Below are positions 35,748 through 45,541 of a stretch of DNA of 64,000 bases, in pieces; position 1 is the stretch's first letter, and each line of letters begins with the position of its first letter. The notes below the pieces were generated by a model, which worked only from the letters and a program-made list of their open reading frames with translations, was not told where the DNA came from and made no database searches. A program made the position numbers and the translations under genes. The stretch covers positions 496,001 to 560,000 of the forward strand of contig NZ_JARKMX010000002.1 of NCBI RefSeq assembly GCF_029360705.1, in the 5' to 3' direction. Origin of the DNA: Paraflavitalea pollutisoli. Lineage in GTDB: Bacteria > Bacteroidota > Bacteroidia > Chitinophagales > Chitinophagaceae.

Positions 35748-36812
35748 TTATAACACATAGTTCCAGTGATGTTTATCTGCTGCCTGCCCGGTGCGTATGG
35801 CTTCGAGTTGATCGCGCAGTCGGAACATGATGGCCTGCGCATCGTAAGCCGGCAACTGGTAGTCGATGTCATGGATACAGATGGTACCGATCGGGGCCAC
35901 AATGGCTGCGGTACCGGCACCGAAAGCTTCCGTAATGGTGTGCTGGCGGAATGCTTTTTCCAGCTCTTCTATCGACACGAGCCGCTCTTCGACCGGTATG
36001 CCCAGGTCGCGCGCCACCGTGAGCAGCGAGTCGCGGGTAACCCCATCCAGGATTGAATCGCTGAGCGGTGGTGTCACCACGGTACCATCGATCACAAATA
36101 CCGCGTTCATCATTCCTGACTCTTCAATGTATTTATTCTCTTTCGCATCGGTCCAGAGCACCTGGTCATAACCTGCTTCTTTGGCTTTGGTGGTGGGATA
36201 AAACGCTCCACCATAATTGCCGCCGCATTTGGCTGCTCCCGTACCGCCACGCGCGGCACGAACGTATTGCGTTTCTACCCGTACCCGCAGCGGCTTTTGA
36301 AAAGCGGCGGCTACCGGACCTGAAAAGATGACAAACTTGTATTCGTCGGAGACCTTCACCCCAAATTTGGCTTCGCTGGCGTAGGCAAATGGGCGAATAT
36401 ACAATGCCGTACCGGGCGCAGTCGGTATCCAGTCTTTATCCAACGATATCAATTGGCGCAATCCTTCCACAAACACGTCTTCCGGCACAATGGCCATGGC
36501 CATGCGGTCGAGCGACCGGGACAGCCGTTCGTGGTGTTTATGCACCCTGAACAGGTTGATGCGCCCATCCTGCATGCGGAACGCCTTCATGCCTTCGAAA
36601 ACCGTTTGCCCGTAATGCAGGGCCAGGGAGGTTGGCGACAGGGTCAGGTTGCCAAACGGCATAATGGCTGGTGCCTGCCATTCGCCTTGTTTGTAATCAC
36701 ATACCAGCATATGGTCGGCCACGTAGGTGCCGAAGCCAAGGTTGCTGAAGTCTACTTCCTGCAAGCGGGACTGTTGTACCCGCTGCACCGAAATGGGTTG
36801 TGTTAGTTCCAT
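35748..36812 (-). CDS. ilvE: Branched-chain amino acid aminotransferase
   Basis: PLP enzyme of fold type IV that interconverts branched-chain amino acids and their 2-oxo acids. The 354-residue length is that of the larger, BCAT-type form. The PLP Lys is in GAAKCGGNYG (about 196), followed by the family signature with EAGYDQVLWTD and EESGMMNAVFV. The C-terminal segment TEAFGAGTAAIVAPIG carries the phosphate-binding residues. The gene stands alone, with a terminator after it; the decarboxylase gene upstream ends 52 bases away. Confidence 0.95.
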   Translation of the reverse strand: MELTQPISVQRVQQSRLQEVDFSNLGFGTYVADHMLVCDYKQGEWQAPAIMPFGNLTLSPTSLALHYGQTVFEGMKAFRMQDGRINLFRVHKHHERLSRSLDRMAMAIVPEDVFVEGLRQLISLDKDWIPTAPGTALYIRPFAYASEAKFGVKVSDEYKFVIFSGPVAAAFQKPLRVRVETQYVRAARGGTGAAKCGGNYGGAFYPTTKAKEAGYDQVLWTDAKENKYIEESGMMNAVFVIDGTVVTPPLSDSILDGVTRDSLLTVARDLGIPVEERLVSIEELEKAFRQHTITEAFGAGTAAIVAPIGTICIHDIDYQLPAYDAQAIMFRLRDQLEAIRTGQAADKHHWNYVL

Positions 36813-36864
36813 GGTTGACGTTTTTACCTGGTTGTTTTTCTGGCTATACTTTCCCTATTAGTTT

Positions 36865-38328
36865 TTATGACGGGACGGAGCTACCGATACGCTGCACCGC
36901 TTCTACCAGGACATTAAAATCGTCCATCCTGCTGCGGTGATTGGTGATGGCGGCGCGGATCGCATAGTTGCCCTGCAACACCGTATAGGAGGGCGCTGCG
37001 ATGCCCTGCTCGTGCAGGCGCATCAGAATCTCCTGGTTGAGCTGGTTGAGTGCTTCGTTGGTAAGGCCGCCGGGATTGTACCGGAAGCACACGATGTTGA
37101 GTGGCACCGGGCCCATCAACTCCAGTCCGGGTGTTACCTTGATCAATCCGGCCAAGTATTGAGCCTGGCGCAGGTTTTGGCGGATCATCTGCCGGTACCG
37201 GTCGAGCCCATGCTCCTTGATCGACATCCATACTTTCAATGCTTTGAAGCCGCGGGAAAGTTCCATGCCGTAATTGCTCATGGGGTCGGGACCGCCAGAC
37301 AATCCGCGTTCATGCGGTACGAGGTAGGTAACGTTGCTGGCAAAGGCAGCGCGATGAATCGCAGCATCGCGGATCAGCACACAGGCTACCTCGTAGTTGA
37401 CATATAACCACTTGTGGTAGTCGAAGGAAAGGCTATCTGCCTGTTCAATGCCTTTGAGCCGGTCGTCGAACTCAGGTAGTATTTTAGGCACGGCACCGAA
37501 GGCGCCATCCACATGAAACCAAAGGCCTTCTTCCCGCGCGAGGGCTGCCAATTCATGTAGTGAATCGATGGATCCGGTATTGACCGTTCCTGCGTTGCCG
37601 ACTATGCAAAATGGTAGCAGCCCCGCAGCACGGTCTTCCCGGATCTGCTGTCGCATGAGGTCGACACGCACCTGGTATTGATCATCTACCGGTACTTTGC
37701 GGAAATTGTCACTGCCGATGCCAATCACTTCCACGCCCTTGATGACGCAGTTGTGTGTTTCGGCCGATCCATACATCATCATCTGTGCCGGCACGGCCTG
37801 CAGTCCTTTCTTCCGTACCTGTTCCTGAAAATGATTGCGCGCTACGACCAGGGCGGTAATATTGGCCAGGGAGGCTCCACTCAACAGTATACCACCGGCC
37901 GTTGCCGGAAAGCCCATCATCTCTTTGGACCAATCGATCACCTGCTTCTCTACATACATGGGCATGTGATCGCCGATACTGACATTGGTATTCATGCCCG
38001 ACGCCAGCATATCGGCCAGCATGCCAAGGGGCGTGCCACCTCCCTGCACCCATGACCAAAATCGCGGGTGTGCATTCTCCGTATTGTAGGGTAATATGTG
38101 GTTTAGAAACTGATCGTATACCATAGCAGGATCTGCTGGTTGCTGGGGCAATGGTTGTTGCATACCGTCGATCGCTTCGACGGGTGGCTTTTGCCAGGCT
38201 GGCCGTTCGCGTGATGTTTGCAGGTAATGAAACATATCGTCGAGCATGCGATGCCCCAATTGTTTGAAGGCGGCCCAATCGGCCGGGTCGAGACTTGTTT
38301 CTTCCAACAGCTCCGGTACTTTTTTCAT
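36865..38328 (-). CDS. Group II pyridoxal-dependent decarboxylase
   Basis: A 487-residue PLP enzyme of the aromatic amino acid/glutamate decarboxylase group. The PLP Lys is in SFDYHKWLYVNYE (about 300), and the cofactor Asp is in FHVDGAFGAVPK. The N-terminal pattern NTENAHPRFWSWVQGGGTPLG is typical of the group. Members decarboxylate Tyr, Trp, Dopa, Glu or Asp to amines; which one applies here is not shown. No amino-acid exchanger is adjacent, which argues against an acid-resistance pair. It lies directly upstream of ilvE on the same strand. Confidence 0.9.
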   Translation of the reverse strand: MKKVPELLEETSLDPADWAAFKQLGHRMLDDMFHYLQTSRERPAWQKPPVEAIDGMQQPLPQQPADPAMVYDQFLNHILPYNTENAHPRFWSWVQGGGTPLGMLADMLASGMNTNVSIGDHMPMYVEKQVIDWSKEMMGFPATAGGILLSGASLANITALVVARNHFQEQVRKKGLQAVPAQMMMYGSAETHNCVIKGVEVIGIGSDNFRKVPVDDQYQVRVDLMRQQIREDRAAGLLPFCIVGNAGTVNTGSIDSLHELAALAREEGLWFHVDGAFGAVPKILPEFDDRLKGIEQADSLSFDYHKWLYVNYEVACVLIRDAAIHRAAFASNVTYLVPHERGLSGGPDPMSNYGMELSRGFKALKVWMSIKEHGLDRYRQMIRQNLRQAQYLAGLIKVTPGLELMGPVPLNIVCFRYNPGGLTNEALNQLNQEILMRLHEQGIAAPSYTVLQGNYAIRAAITNHRSRMDDFNVLVEAVQRIGSSVPS

Positions 38329-38647
38329 GCTATATAGTTTTTATGGCCTGATAGACGAAGATCAAAGACTGCGCAGGCCGGTACAATTTGATGCTTGCCT
38401 TTGCGCGTTGCCAGGTGTTGTTGTGCATCGAACACTACAAAGCTCCTGTGTTTTTCTAATTAAAAACAGATTCAGATTTGCCTATTTTAACTGGATCAGA
38501 TGACGCGGGAGGAGGGAAATGATACCACCACATGGGGGGAGCCAGCCCTCCAAATGATCAAAGGCGCTGGCCGGAACTACGGGTTCCGGGCAACGCCTTT
38601 CAATGTTTTTAATCAGGATAGGTTCAGCTCAATGGTCCGCCGTCGTA
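38329..38647. other. Gene-free region, 319 bp
   Basis: Contains a nested hairpin at 38560-38600 (outer AAAGGCG/CGCCTTT, inner GCCGGAAC/GTTCCGGGC) that probably ends the small secreted-peptide gene on the minus strand. Confidence 0.6.
38560..38600 (-). terminator. Probable terminator after the small secreted-peptide gene
   Basis: Outer arms AAAGGCG (38560-38566) and CGCCTTT (38594-38600) with an inner GGAAC/GTTCC stem. No T-run on the minus strand, so the direction is not certain; a T-rich stretch follows on the plus strand. Confidence 0.5.
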
Positions 38648-38815
38648 CTACTGTAACGTGATGGTGTACGACTGTGGAGAGGTTGTTTCGAGGTACCCGT
38701 AGGTACGTTCAATTTTTTTGGCTACCGGGGCTGCTACCAGTCCGGCATTTTTTTCGTTGGCTACTGTAAATCCCATCGATGCACTGATGCACAACAGGAA
38801 GATGATCTTTTTCAT
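38648..38815 (-). CDS. Small secreted protein, unknown
   Basis: A 55-residue protein starting MKKIIFLLCISASMG (38815), a clear signal peptide. The mature part is about 33 residues with no cysteines after the signal, ending SYTITLQ. No family recognised. Similar short exported peptides are common in Chitinophagaceae. A nearby hairpin and the signal peptide support a real gene, but coding evidence is otherwise thin. Confidence 0.5.
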   Translation of the reverse strand: MKKIIFLLCISASMGFTVANEKNAGLVAAPVAKKIERTYGYLETTSPQSYTITLQ

Positions 38816-38972
38816 ACAAAGGTGTTGGCTGATAAACAATGGTGCTGCTACATAAGGATACAAATGTCTGCCAGATCACCTCCCCGGGCAATGGCAGGGT
38901 GCCTGAACTGTAGGTTATACCGGATGAGATGTTGATTTTTTGGCTCCTGTGCCAGGGGGGCGGTGGGCGCGC

Positions 38973-39032
38973 CAACCTACGAGCCAGTCACCAGGAGCCT
39001 GCCAACGAGGCCCAACCAACAGCCCACCAACA
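38973..39032. repeat. Imperfect short repeats rich in CCAAC
   Basis: CCAAC recurs about five times with spacings of 11 to 14 bases between the small-peptide gene and the acyl-CoA ligase terminator. Too irregular to define a unit. Confidence 0.3.
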
Positions 39033-39045
39033 GGGGAGACTGGCA

Positions 39046-39078
39046 ACAAAAAGGCCCGAAGCTGGTGCTCCGGGCCCT
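39046..39078 (-). terminator. Terminator after the acyl-CoA ligase gene
   Basis: GC-rich hairpin, GGCCCG (39053-39058)/CGGGCC (39072-39077), followed on the minus strand by TTTTTGTT. It lies 21 bases past the stop codon. Confidence 0.85.
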
Positions 39079-39098
39079 TAACGATATTATGTGGTTGA

Positions 39099-40907
39099 TT
39101 AACTGACTGTTTCCTGGCGTGTATCGTGGTAAATGCGTTCGATGGCCGCCTGAAACTTCTCCATGATCACCTTGCGTTTGAGACTCAGTTTGGGCGTCAT
39201 TTCGCCGGTCTCCACGCTCCACTCATCGGGCAGCAATTCAAACTTCTTGATCTGCTCCACATGACTGAAATAGGTATTGAAGCTCTCTACCAGGTCTTTA
39301 TAAAACCGGATCACCTTTGGGTCGCGTACCAGCTCTGCCACATTGGTGGTTTGAATACCCTGCTGCCGTGCCCAATCCTTGAGGTTGCTGGGCGACGGAA
39401 CGATCAGGGCGCCCACAAACTTGCGCTCGGAACCTACCACCATGATCTGTTCGATGTAGGGTGATTCCTTCAGTTTGTTCTCGATGGGCAGGGGCGCTAC
39501 GTATTTACCACCACTGGTCTTGAACATTTCCTTTTTGCGATCGGTGATCTTCAGGAACCTGCCCTCGTCGATCATTCCGATATCGCCGGTATGGTACCAA
39601 CCGCCATCGGTAATGCTTTCGGCGGTGAGGTCAGGACGCTTGTAATACCCCATCATGATGTTGGGGCCCTTGCAGAGTATCTCGCCGTCTTCGGCAATCT
39701 TCACTTCGATGTTATCGATGAGTGGACCTACTGTACCGAACTTTCTGTCTTTCTCCTGGTAGCGGTTGACGCTGATCACGGGTGAGGTTTCGGTAAGGCC
39801 ATACCCTTCCATGATGGGTATACCGGCAGCGGTGAAGATCCTGATCAGCCTTACCTGGCAAGCTGCGCCGCCGGTAACGATGCAAAGCAACCGGTTGCCC
39901 AGGGCCTCGCGCCATTTGCTGAATATGATCTTATTGGCCAGCGCCAGTTGCAGGCGATAGCCAATGCCCATGTTCTTGTTGATCTCGAAACGGGTGGCCA
40001 GGTCATGGGCCCAAAAGAATAGTTTGCGTTTGATGCCTCTCAGTTCTGCGCCTTTGGCCATGATCTTATCATACACTTTCTCCAGCAGGCGGGGTACGGT
40101 GGTGAACATCGTAGGCTGTACTTCCTTCAGGTTATCGCCGATGGTTTCCAGGCTTTCGGCGTAGTAGATCGCTGTTCCTTTGAACAGGTAGATATAGCTC
40201 ACCATGCGTTCGAACACGTGGTTGAGCGGCAGAAAGCTCAGTGCCCGCATATCATTACCCGGCGGAAAGCAGGGGATACAATCGATCACATTGCTCATGA
40301 TATTGCGGTGCGACAGCATCACCCCTTTGGGCTTGCCGGTAGTACCGGAAGTATAGATGATGGTGGCGAGGTCTTCGTACCGGATCGAATCGGCGATAGA
40401 GCGAACTCTGGTGGCCGCCGCGGCATCTGCCAATGGCAGTATCTCCTTCCATTGTTTGGCACCAGGTACTTTCTCGATCGTGTAGATCTCTTTCAACGAA
40501 GGTATATTGGGCATTACATGCTGCACTTTGTGATAAAGGTCTTCGTCATTGACGATCACCAGTTTCACCTGGGCATCCTGCAGGATGAATTCCAGCTCAC
40601 TGATGCTGATGGTGGGATACACGGGTGTCAGCACAGCACCGATCTGCTGTACGGCCATATCGATGATCAACCATTCGGGCCGGTTCTTGCAGATGATCGT
40701 GACCTTATCACGTCCTTCTGCCGTCATATCCCCGGGGCCAATGCCGAGGTTGAGCAATCCTGCGCTCAATGTATCTACGGTTTCTCTTATTTCCTGTGTG
40801 CTGTATTTCCGCCATTGACCGTTCTCTTTACCGGCAAACATGTCCGGCAGGGGCTTGCGCTGGAGATGGTAATCAATACAATCGAAAAGGCGCCTGGGCT
40901 CGGTCAT
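39099..40907 (-). CDS. Long-chain acyl-CoA ligase (AMP-forming)
   Basis: A 602-residue ANL-superfamily enzyme that activates long-chain fatty acids to acyl-CoA through an acyl-AMP. The P-loop IIYTSGTTGKPKGVMLSH (about 183-200), the motif YGLTETSP (about 362), GWYHTGDIG (about 460) and the hinge LKITDRKKEMFKTSGGKYV (about 477) are intact. There is no signal peptide. A long-chain fatty acid role is the usual one for proteins of this length and pattern. Single gene, with a terminator after it. Confidence 0.93.
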   Translation of the reverse strand: MTEPRRLFDCIDYHLQRKPLPDMFAGKENGQWRKYSTQEIRETVDTLSAGLLNLGIGPGDMTAEGRDKVTIICKNRPEWLIIDMAVQQIGAVLTPVYPTISISELEFILQDAQVKLVIVNDEDLYHKVQHVMPNIPSLKEIYTIEKVPGAKQWKEILPLADAAAATRVRSIADSIRYEDLATIIYTSGTTGKPKGVMLSHRNIMSNVIDCIPCFPPGNDMRALSFLPLNHVFERMVSYIYLFKGTAIYYAESLETIGDNLKEVQPTMFTTVPRLLEKVYDKIMAKGAELRGIKRKLFFWAHDLATRFEINKNMGIGYRLQLALANKIIFSKWREALGNRLLCIVTGGAACQVRLIRIFTAAGIPIMEGYGLTETSPVISVNRYQEKDRKFGTVGPLIDNIEVKIAEDGEILCKGPNIMMGYYKRPDLTAESITDGGWYHTGDIGMIDEGRFLKITDRKKEMFKTSGGKYVAPLPIENKLKESPYIEQIMVVGSERKFVGALIVPSPSNLKDWARQQGIQTTNVAELVRDPKVIRFYKDLVESFNTYFSHVEQIKKFELLPDEWSVETGEMTPKLSLKRKVIMEKFQAAIERIYHDTRQETVS

Positions 40908-41021
40908 AACAATCGTGGTTTATGTGAAAGTAAAAGGGGCCACCTCTAGTACAACAGGCGGGTGCCCATCTTGTTGTTTCCCTTGGCAATCTGGGGTCAA
41001 ATTAACGAATATGTACTAATA

Positions 41022-41047
41022 AAAAAAGCCCCGTGGAAGCGGAGCTT
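41022..41047 (-). terminator. Terminator after the TPR gene
   Basis: Stem AGCCCCG (41028-41034)/CGGAGCT (41041-41047, one G-U pair), followed on the minus strand by T7. It ends the downstream sus transcription unit. Confidence 0.85.
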
Positions 41048-41072
41048 GTATTGATTATGAAGACGTTAATAC

Positions 41073-42098
41073 CTATAATTTGGAGGGATTCTGGTAGTAC
41101 TGGCCGGTAGGCAGTTTAAATACCCGATTCTTCTGGAAAGTATTGAACTGGTTGTACTCGTCGGCATGTGCTTTTGTCCAGCTTTCGTAGGCCGACAAAT
41201 TGGTCGCCGTTTCAAAAAGCCATTGGTTATAGGCTTCGAACATGCCCGATTTCAACAGTTGCTGCTGGTATTCGTACAGGCGGAAAGGGAATCTTCTGAC
41301 ATACCGCTCCTGGAAGGCAATCACGAATTTGGTCCGCACAGCCGACAGCGTCTCGGAAGTAATGCCGTTGCTGGCCACATATCCTGCCTGTGTTTTCATG
41401 ATCTCCAGCCAGGCATTTACAAATTCATTCTTCGTATCCTGTCCCTTGGTGATGTCGCTATCAAGGAACAGCTTTTTGTATCCGTCGAGGAGCAGCATTT
41501 TTATCTCGGGTGTACGTTTGGAGTAACTTTCCAGGTTCACGAAGATCTCTCCGTACACGAGGCCCCATACTTTATCCTTCGTGAAATAGTAATACTTGGC
41601 GGCGTTGTAATAGTTACCGGATTGTGTAGGGTCGACCTCGATGCCCTTTTCCCATAATTTGATGGCATCCGAATACGCTTTCTTGCTCCACATCATCTCG
41701 CCGTATTCGTTATAGATAACGCCACTATTGGGGAATTTTTTCAACGCGGCTTTGTACATCTTCTCTGCTTCTTTGGCCTCTTCTATCGCCTTGTACACCA
41801 TACCGAGTATCTGGAAGCTTTGTACATCTACCTGTGGATCTTCCTGCAGGGGCTTGGCCACTTCCAGGGCATGCACATAATCGCGGTTGAGGTAGTGGGC
41901 AAATGCCAGATCTTTCTTCAATTCGAGGTTAGTGCCTTCTTTTTCCAATGCCCTGTTCAATACCAGGATGGCATTGCGGTAGTCGCCCTCACGGGTAAAG
42001 GTCTTTGCCTTTTCGTGCATGGCTTTCCAATCCTGGTCCTGAGCGGTGATGGTACCTGCTGTTAAGCTCAACAAAGCAGCAACGAACAAATGTTTCAT
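41073..42098 (-). CDS. Secreted TPR-repeat protein
   Basis: A 341-residue protein with a signal peptide (MKHLFVAALLSLTAGTITAQ) and tetratricopeptide-like helices from about 25 to 190: AILVLNRALEKEG, YVHALEVAKPLQ, AEKMYKAALKKFPNSG and AIKLWEKGIEVDPTQSG. The C-terminal half is helical without a named domain. It probably acts in the periplasm as a scaffold. It begins 73 bases after the FG-GAP/UnbV lipoprotein gene and appears to be the last gene of that transcription unit. Start chosen at the second ATG, where the signal peptide begins. Confidence 0.8.
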   Translation of the reverse strand: MKHLFVAALLSLTAGTITAQDQDWKAMHEKAKTFTREGDYRNAILVLNRALEKEGTNLELKKDLAFAHYLNRDYVHALEVAKPLQEDPQVDVQSFQILGMVYKAIEEAKEAEKMYKAALKKFPNSGVIYNEYGEMMWSKKAYSDAIKLWEKGIEVDPTQSGNYYNAAKYYYFTKDKVWGLVYGEIFVNLESYSKRTPEIKMLLLDGYKKLFLDSDITKGQDTKNEFVNAWLEIMKTQAGYVASNGITSETLSAVRTKFVIAFQERYVRRFPFRLYEYQQQLLKSGMFEAYNQWLFETATNLSAYESWTKAHADEYNQFNTFQKNRVFKLPTGQYYQNPSKL

Positions 42099-42171
42099 AG
42101 AAATCAAAGATAGGGTTTTTCAATTGGGAGGTATCAGGTGCTTTGTTAAAAACCATGCCAGGAATAATACT

Positions 42172-45100
42172 TTATTGCCTCATTTTCAACATGACGGGCT
42201 TCTCATCGTTTTGTAATACGAGCAAACAGCGGCCATTCCTGGCTGGTACTTCCCGGATGTCCCGTATCACGCCTTTCAGCTTAAGGCCCGATTGTTTTGG
42301 CGACAGTGCCCGGAACGATCGCTTTCCCTCATTCAGCAATACATGCCCAAAAGAAGCATCCATCCTGGCAAACTGGGGCAGGAAACCAAAACAGTTGCCC
42401 CCCATTACCAGGTCTACCGTACCATCTTTATCGATGTCAGTGCAGAGGATGCTGTTGATGCAGGATAGCTGGGTGGTATAAGGCAATGCCTGTATCGTGA
42501 ACTTTCCATTACCGTCGTTGTAGGCAATGCAGGAACTGGCATAATTAATAGTCTTTACCTGGCTTTTCTTCAACAAGTCTGGAGCAAAAAGATCCTGGAT
42601 ACTTTTTTGGGCGAAGTCTTCGTGTTTCAGGGTGAGTTTCTTAACGGATGGCAACTGATCGGTGAGGTCCCGCTTCATGAAGACCGTCACCTCTTTTCCA
42701 TCGATGGTACGGGTCATGATCTTATCAGTGATGCCATTGCCGTCAAAATCGTTGATCCATATCCGCTGTGGCGCCTTTTCAGCAGGGCGGAGGTAAAAGT
42801 TCTCTCCCATATTACCCAACACGAGGTCCAGGTCGCCATCGTTGTCGATATCCGTCACCGCCGCCGACTGCCAGCAGCCGAATAACTGCTCCATACTATT
42901 CTTTACCTCCACAAAATGATTGCCCGACCAGGAGAAGATGCGTGGCGCCATCCACTCGCCCACGATCACCAGCTCGGGTTTTGCATCGCCTGTCAGGTTG
43001 GCCATCACGGCACCTGTCACCAGGCCGATATGGGCAATATCGAGATTGCTGGCTGGTGCAATATCGGTAAACTGTCCTTTGCCATCGTTGATCAGCAGGT
43101 AGCTGACCGGGGATGTACCATAGTTACCGGGAATACTCCGGCTACCTACGAAAAGGTCCTGGTCGCCATCGCCATCGAAATCGGCTGCCACCAATACGCC
43201 AGTATTGCCTTCATTGGGCGGCAATGCTTTTGTATTGATCGTGAAGTTTCCTTTCCCGTCATTCAGGTATAGCCGGTTTTGCATTTCCCGGCTACCCAAT
43301 GGGTGGTTGTTGCCACCAGACCCAACGATCAGGTCCAGGTCGCCGTCGTTGTCGGCATCGAAGAACAGGGCTGCCACATCCTCAAAATTCTGGAACTGCT
43401 CAAACGTTTTCTCCGGTTTCTTTTGGAAGCCATTGCGGGTTTGCAGGTACAGTTGGCCAGGTGTACCCTGTGCACCACAAATGTATATATCTACCAGGTC
43501 GTCGCCATTTACATCTCCGGTGGCTGCTTTGGGGCCTTCCCGCGATAACATCATGGGCACGTTGCGTTCGTAATAAAAGTCGACGTAATCATCTTCCTCA
43601 TGTTTGTCGAAGTTGGTATCCGCCACTTGCAGCAAAGGTTGCACCGACATCGTGTCTATCAAGGGTAGACGCTTGCCATCGACCGGCTGACTGATCACGT
43701 GTACCGTATCGCGTGCCGGTTGGTTGATGTGTGTATAGGTTCTATCGGGCCAGATGACGACCAACGAATCGACTGGTTTGTTGCCCAGGCCGATGAGCAG
43801 CTTATAATCGATGGACGACTGGAAGCCACGCGCGGGAATCATTTCGCGGGTCATGACCTGATCACCCTGGTACACTTTCACGGTGCTGCCCACTGCGTAC
43901 GTATTCCTGCCTTTGCCTTTGAGTTGTACACCGATGTAGTGGCTGTTGCCGAGCTCCCGGCTATTGTTGCGGTAAATGAAAGCTTCGTCATTAACGTTGC
44001 TCACGACCAGATCTAGGTCGCCATCATTGTCGAGGTCGCCGTAAGCGGCTCCATTGGAGAAGGAAGGGGTGGTGATGCCCCAGCTGGCACCGGCATCGTC
44101 GAAACGAAGATTACCGGTATTGCGAAATGCTTTGTTGACGATGGGGCGGGAGGGCATTTTGGAAACGATCTCATCGATCTGTTCTTTCTTGCCTGTCAGG
44201 GCCATCTTGCGCACGATCTCATTCGCAAAGAAGTCGATAAAATCCTGGTCTGTAACATCGCGGTAAATACCATTGCACACGTAAATATCGGAGAGTCCGT
44301 CATTGTCGGCATCGAATATCAGCGCGCCCCAGCTCCAGTCTGAGCCAGCAACACCGCTGTAATGCGCCGTTTCGAGGAAACTGCCATTCTTATTATTCAC
44401 CTGCAACGCATTTTGCATGTACTGGTGGTAGAATCCTTTTTTGGTGGTGAGCCGGTTCACATCAATATTCTCAAACGAGGCTGTGGTCTTTAACCGGTAT
44501 TCATTATCGGGCAGCATATCGGTGGTGAAGATATCCGGATAACCGTCGTTGTTGATATCGCCCATATCGGCTCCCATGGAGGAGAGGCTGATGTGCTGCG
44601 TCCAATTTTCCAGTTCTTCTTTAAAGGTTCCGTTACCATGGTTGATGTATAGGTAGTCGCGCTCGTAAAAGTCGTTGGAGATATAGATATCCGGGTAGTG
44701 GTCGTTGTTGACATCGCCTACGGTGACGCCCAGTCCAAAACCGATCAGGCTACCATAAATACCAGCTTCTGCACTTACATCGGTAAACTTACCATTGTCG
44801 TTGCGCAGCAAACGGTCGCCTCCGCCTTTCAGGAAATTCTCCACTGGCCAATCTTTTGCACGCAGGTCGCGGCTATTGGCATAGTTAAGCGTATTGACAG
44901 GAATGAAACTATTGTTGAGTACGTAGAGATCGAGGTCGCCATCGAGATCATAATCGAAGAAGGAGGAGTGGGTCGTGTAGTCGTTCTCGGCCAGTCCGTA
45001 AGCCGCGGCCGAATCTGCAAACCCTAGTTGGTGGTTGTTGATGAACAATTCATCCTCCTGCCCTACGCCCTGCTGGTAACCTGCGTTACACACGTAGATA

Positions 45101-45486
45101 TCGAGCCAGCCATCGTTGTTCACGTCGGCCATTACGACGCCGGTGCTCCACTTTTTCTTGTCGGTGAAGCCCGCCTTCGCCGAGATGTCTTCAAACTGCC
45201 AGTTGCCCTTGTTAAGGTACAGTTTGTTGGCGCCGGTATTGGCGGTAAAGAAGATATCGCTCAACCCATCGTTGTTGATATCGCCGATCGCCACGCCGCC
45301 ACCGTTGTAGAAGTTACGGTAGGAAAAGATATTGAAGTCGCGGGTATCCTCTACTTTATTGACAAAGTCGATGCCTGTACCCTTCATTAGTTGAAACAGT
45401 GTCTGTTGCTCCTGTTTTTGATTACAGGACAGAAAGGATACAAAAGCAATGAGCAGGCAGGCAATAGCTGGTTGACATTTCATCAT
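42172..45486 (-). CDS. FG-GAP/VCBS repeat lipoprotein with UnbV/ASPIC domain
   Basis: A 1104-residue surface or periplasmic lipoprotein. The start is one of two ATGs at 45481-45486; the signal ends in a lipobox (VSFLSC). FG-GAP-type repeats (GDINNDGLSDIFFTA, MADVNNDGWLDIYVCN and others) fill about 50-480 and again about 620-900. Between them, about 500-600, is an ASPIC/UnbV domain ending in DSLVVIWPDRTYTHINQ. Such proteins are common beside SusCD pairs in Bacteroidota and probably bind or present the nutrient. It follows susD of the downstream unit; a 10-bp hairpin (45492-45520) lies 5 bases before its start. Confidence 0.88.
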   Translation of the reverse strand: MMKCQPAIACLLIAFVSFLSCNQKQEQQTLFQLMKGTGIDFVNKVEDTRDFNIFSYRNFYNGGGVAIGDINNDGLSDIFFTANTGANKLYLNKGNWQFEDISAKAGFTDKKKWSTGVVMADVNNDGWLDIYVCNAGYQQGVGQEDELFINNHQLGFADSAAAYGLAENDYTTHSSFFDYDLDGDLDLYVLNNSFIPVNTLNYANSRDLRAKDWPVENFLKGGGDRLLRNDNGKFTDVSAEAGIYGSLIGFGLGVTVGDVNNDHYPDIYISNDFYERDYLYINHGNGTFKEELENWTQHISLSSMGADMGDINNDGYPDIFTTDMLPDNEYRLKTTASFENIDVNRLTTKKGFYHQYMQNALQVNNKNGSFLETAHYSGVAGSDWSWGALIFDADNDGLSDIYVCNGIYRDVTDQDFIDFFANEIVRKMALTGKKEQIDEIVSKMPSRPIVNKAFRNTGNLRFDDAGASWGITTPSFSNGAAYGDLDNDGDLDLVVSNVNDEAFIYRNNSRELGNSHYIGVQLKGKGRNTYAVGSTVKVYQGDQVMTREMIPARGFQSSIDYKLLIGLGNKPVDSLVVIWPDRTYTHINQPARDTVHVISQPVDGKRLPLIDTMSVQPLLQVADTNFDKHEEDDYVDFYYERNVPMMLSREGPKAATGDVNGDDLVDIYICGAQGTPGQLYLQTRNGFQKKPEKTFEQFQNFEDVAALFFDADNDGDLDLIVGSGGNNHPLGSREMQNRLYLNDGKGNFTINTKALPPNEGNTGVLVAADFDGDGDQDLFVGSRSIPGNYGTSPVSYLLINDGKGQFTDIAPASNLDIAHIGLVTGAVMANLTGDAKPELVIVGEWMAPRIFSWSGNHFVEVKNSMEQLFGCWQSAAVTDIDNDGDLDLVLGNMGENFYLRPAEKAPQRIWINDFDGNGITDKIMTRTIDGKEVTVFMKRDLTDQLPSVKKLTLKHEDFAQKSIQDLFAPDLLKKSQVKTINYASSCIAYNDGNGKFTIQALPYTTQLSCINSILCTDIDKDGTVDLVMGGNCFGFLPQFARMDASFGHVLLNEGKRSFRALSPKQSGLKLKGVIRDIREVPARNGRCLLVLQNDEKPVMLKMRQ

Positions 45487-45491
45487 AAAAC

Positions 45492-45520
45492 AGGAGGTCA
45501 TCCTGATGGAATGACCTCCT
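45492..45520 (-). other. Intercistronic hairpin before the FG-GAP lipoprotein gene
   Basis: Perfect 10-bp stem, AGGAGGTCAT (45492-45501)/ATGACCTCCT (45511-45520), loop of 9 bases. On the minus strand mRNA it ends 5 bases before the ATG at 45486 and is followed by GTTTTATG. It may act as a partial terminator or a translation or stability control between susD and the lipoprotein gene. Confidence 0.7.
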
Positions 45521-45541
45521 GTAATTTAGCTAACTTATCCA

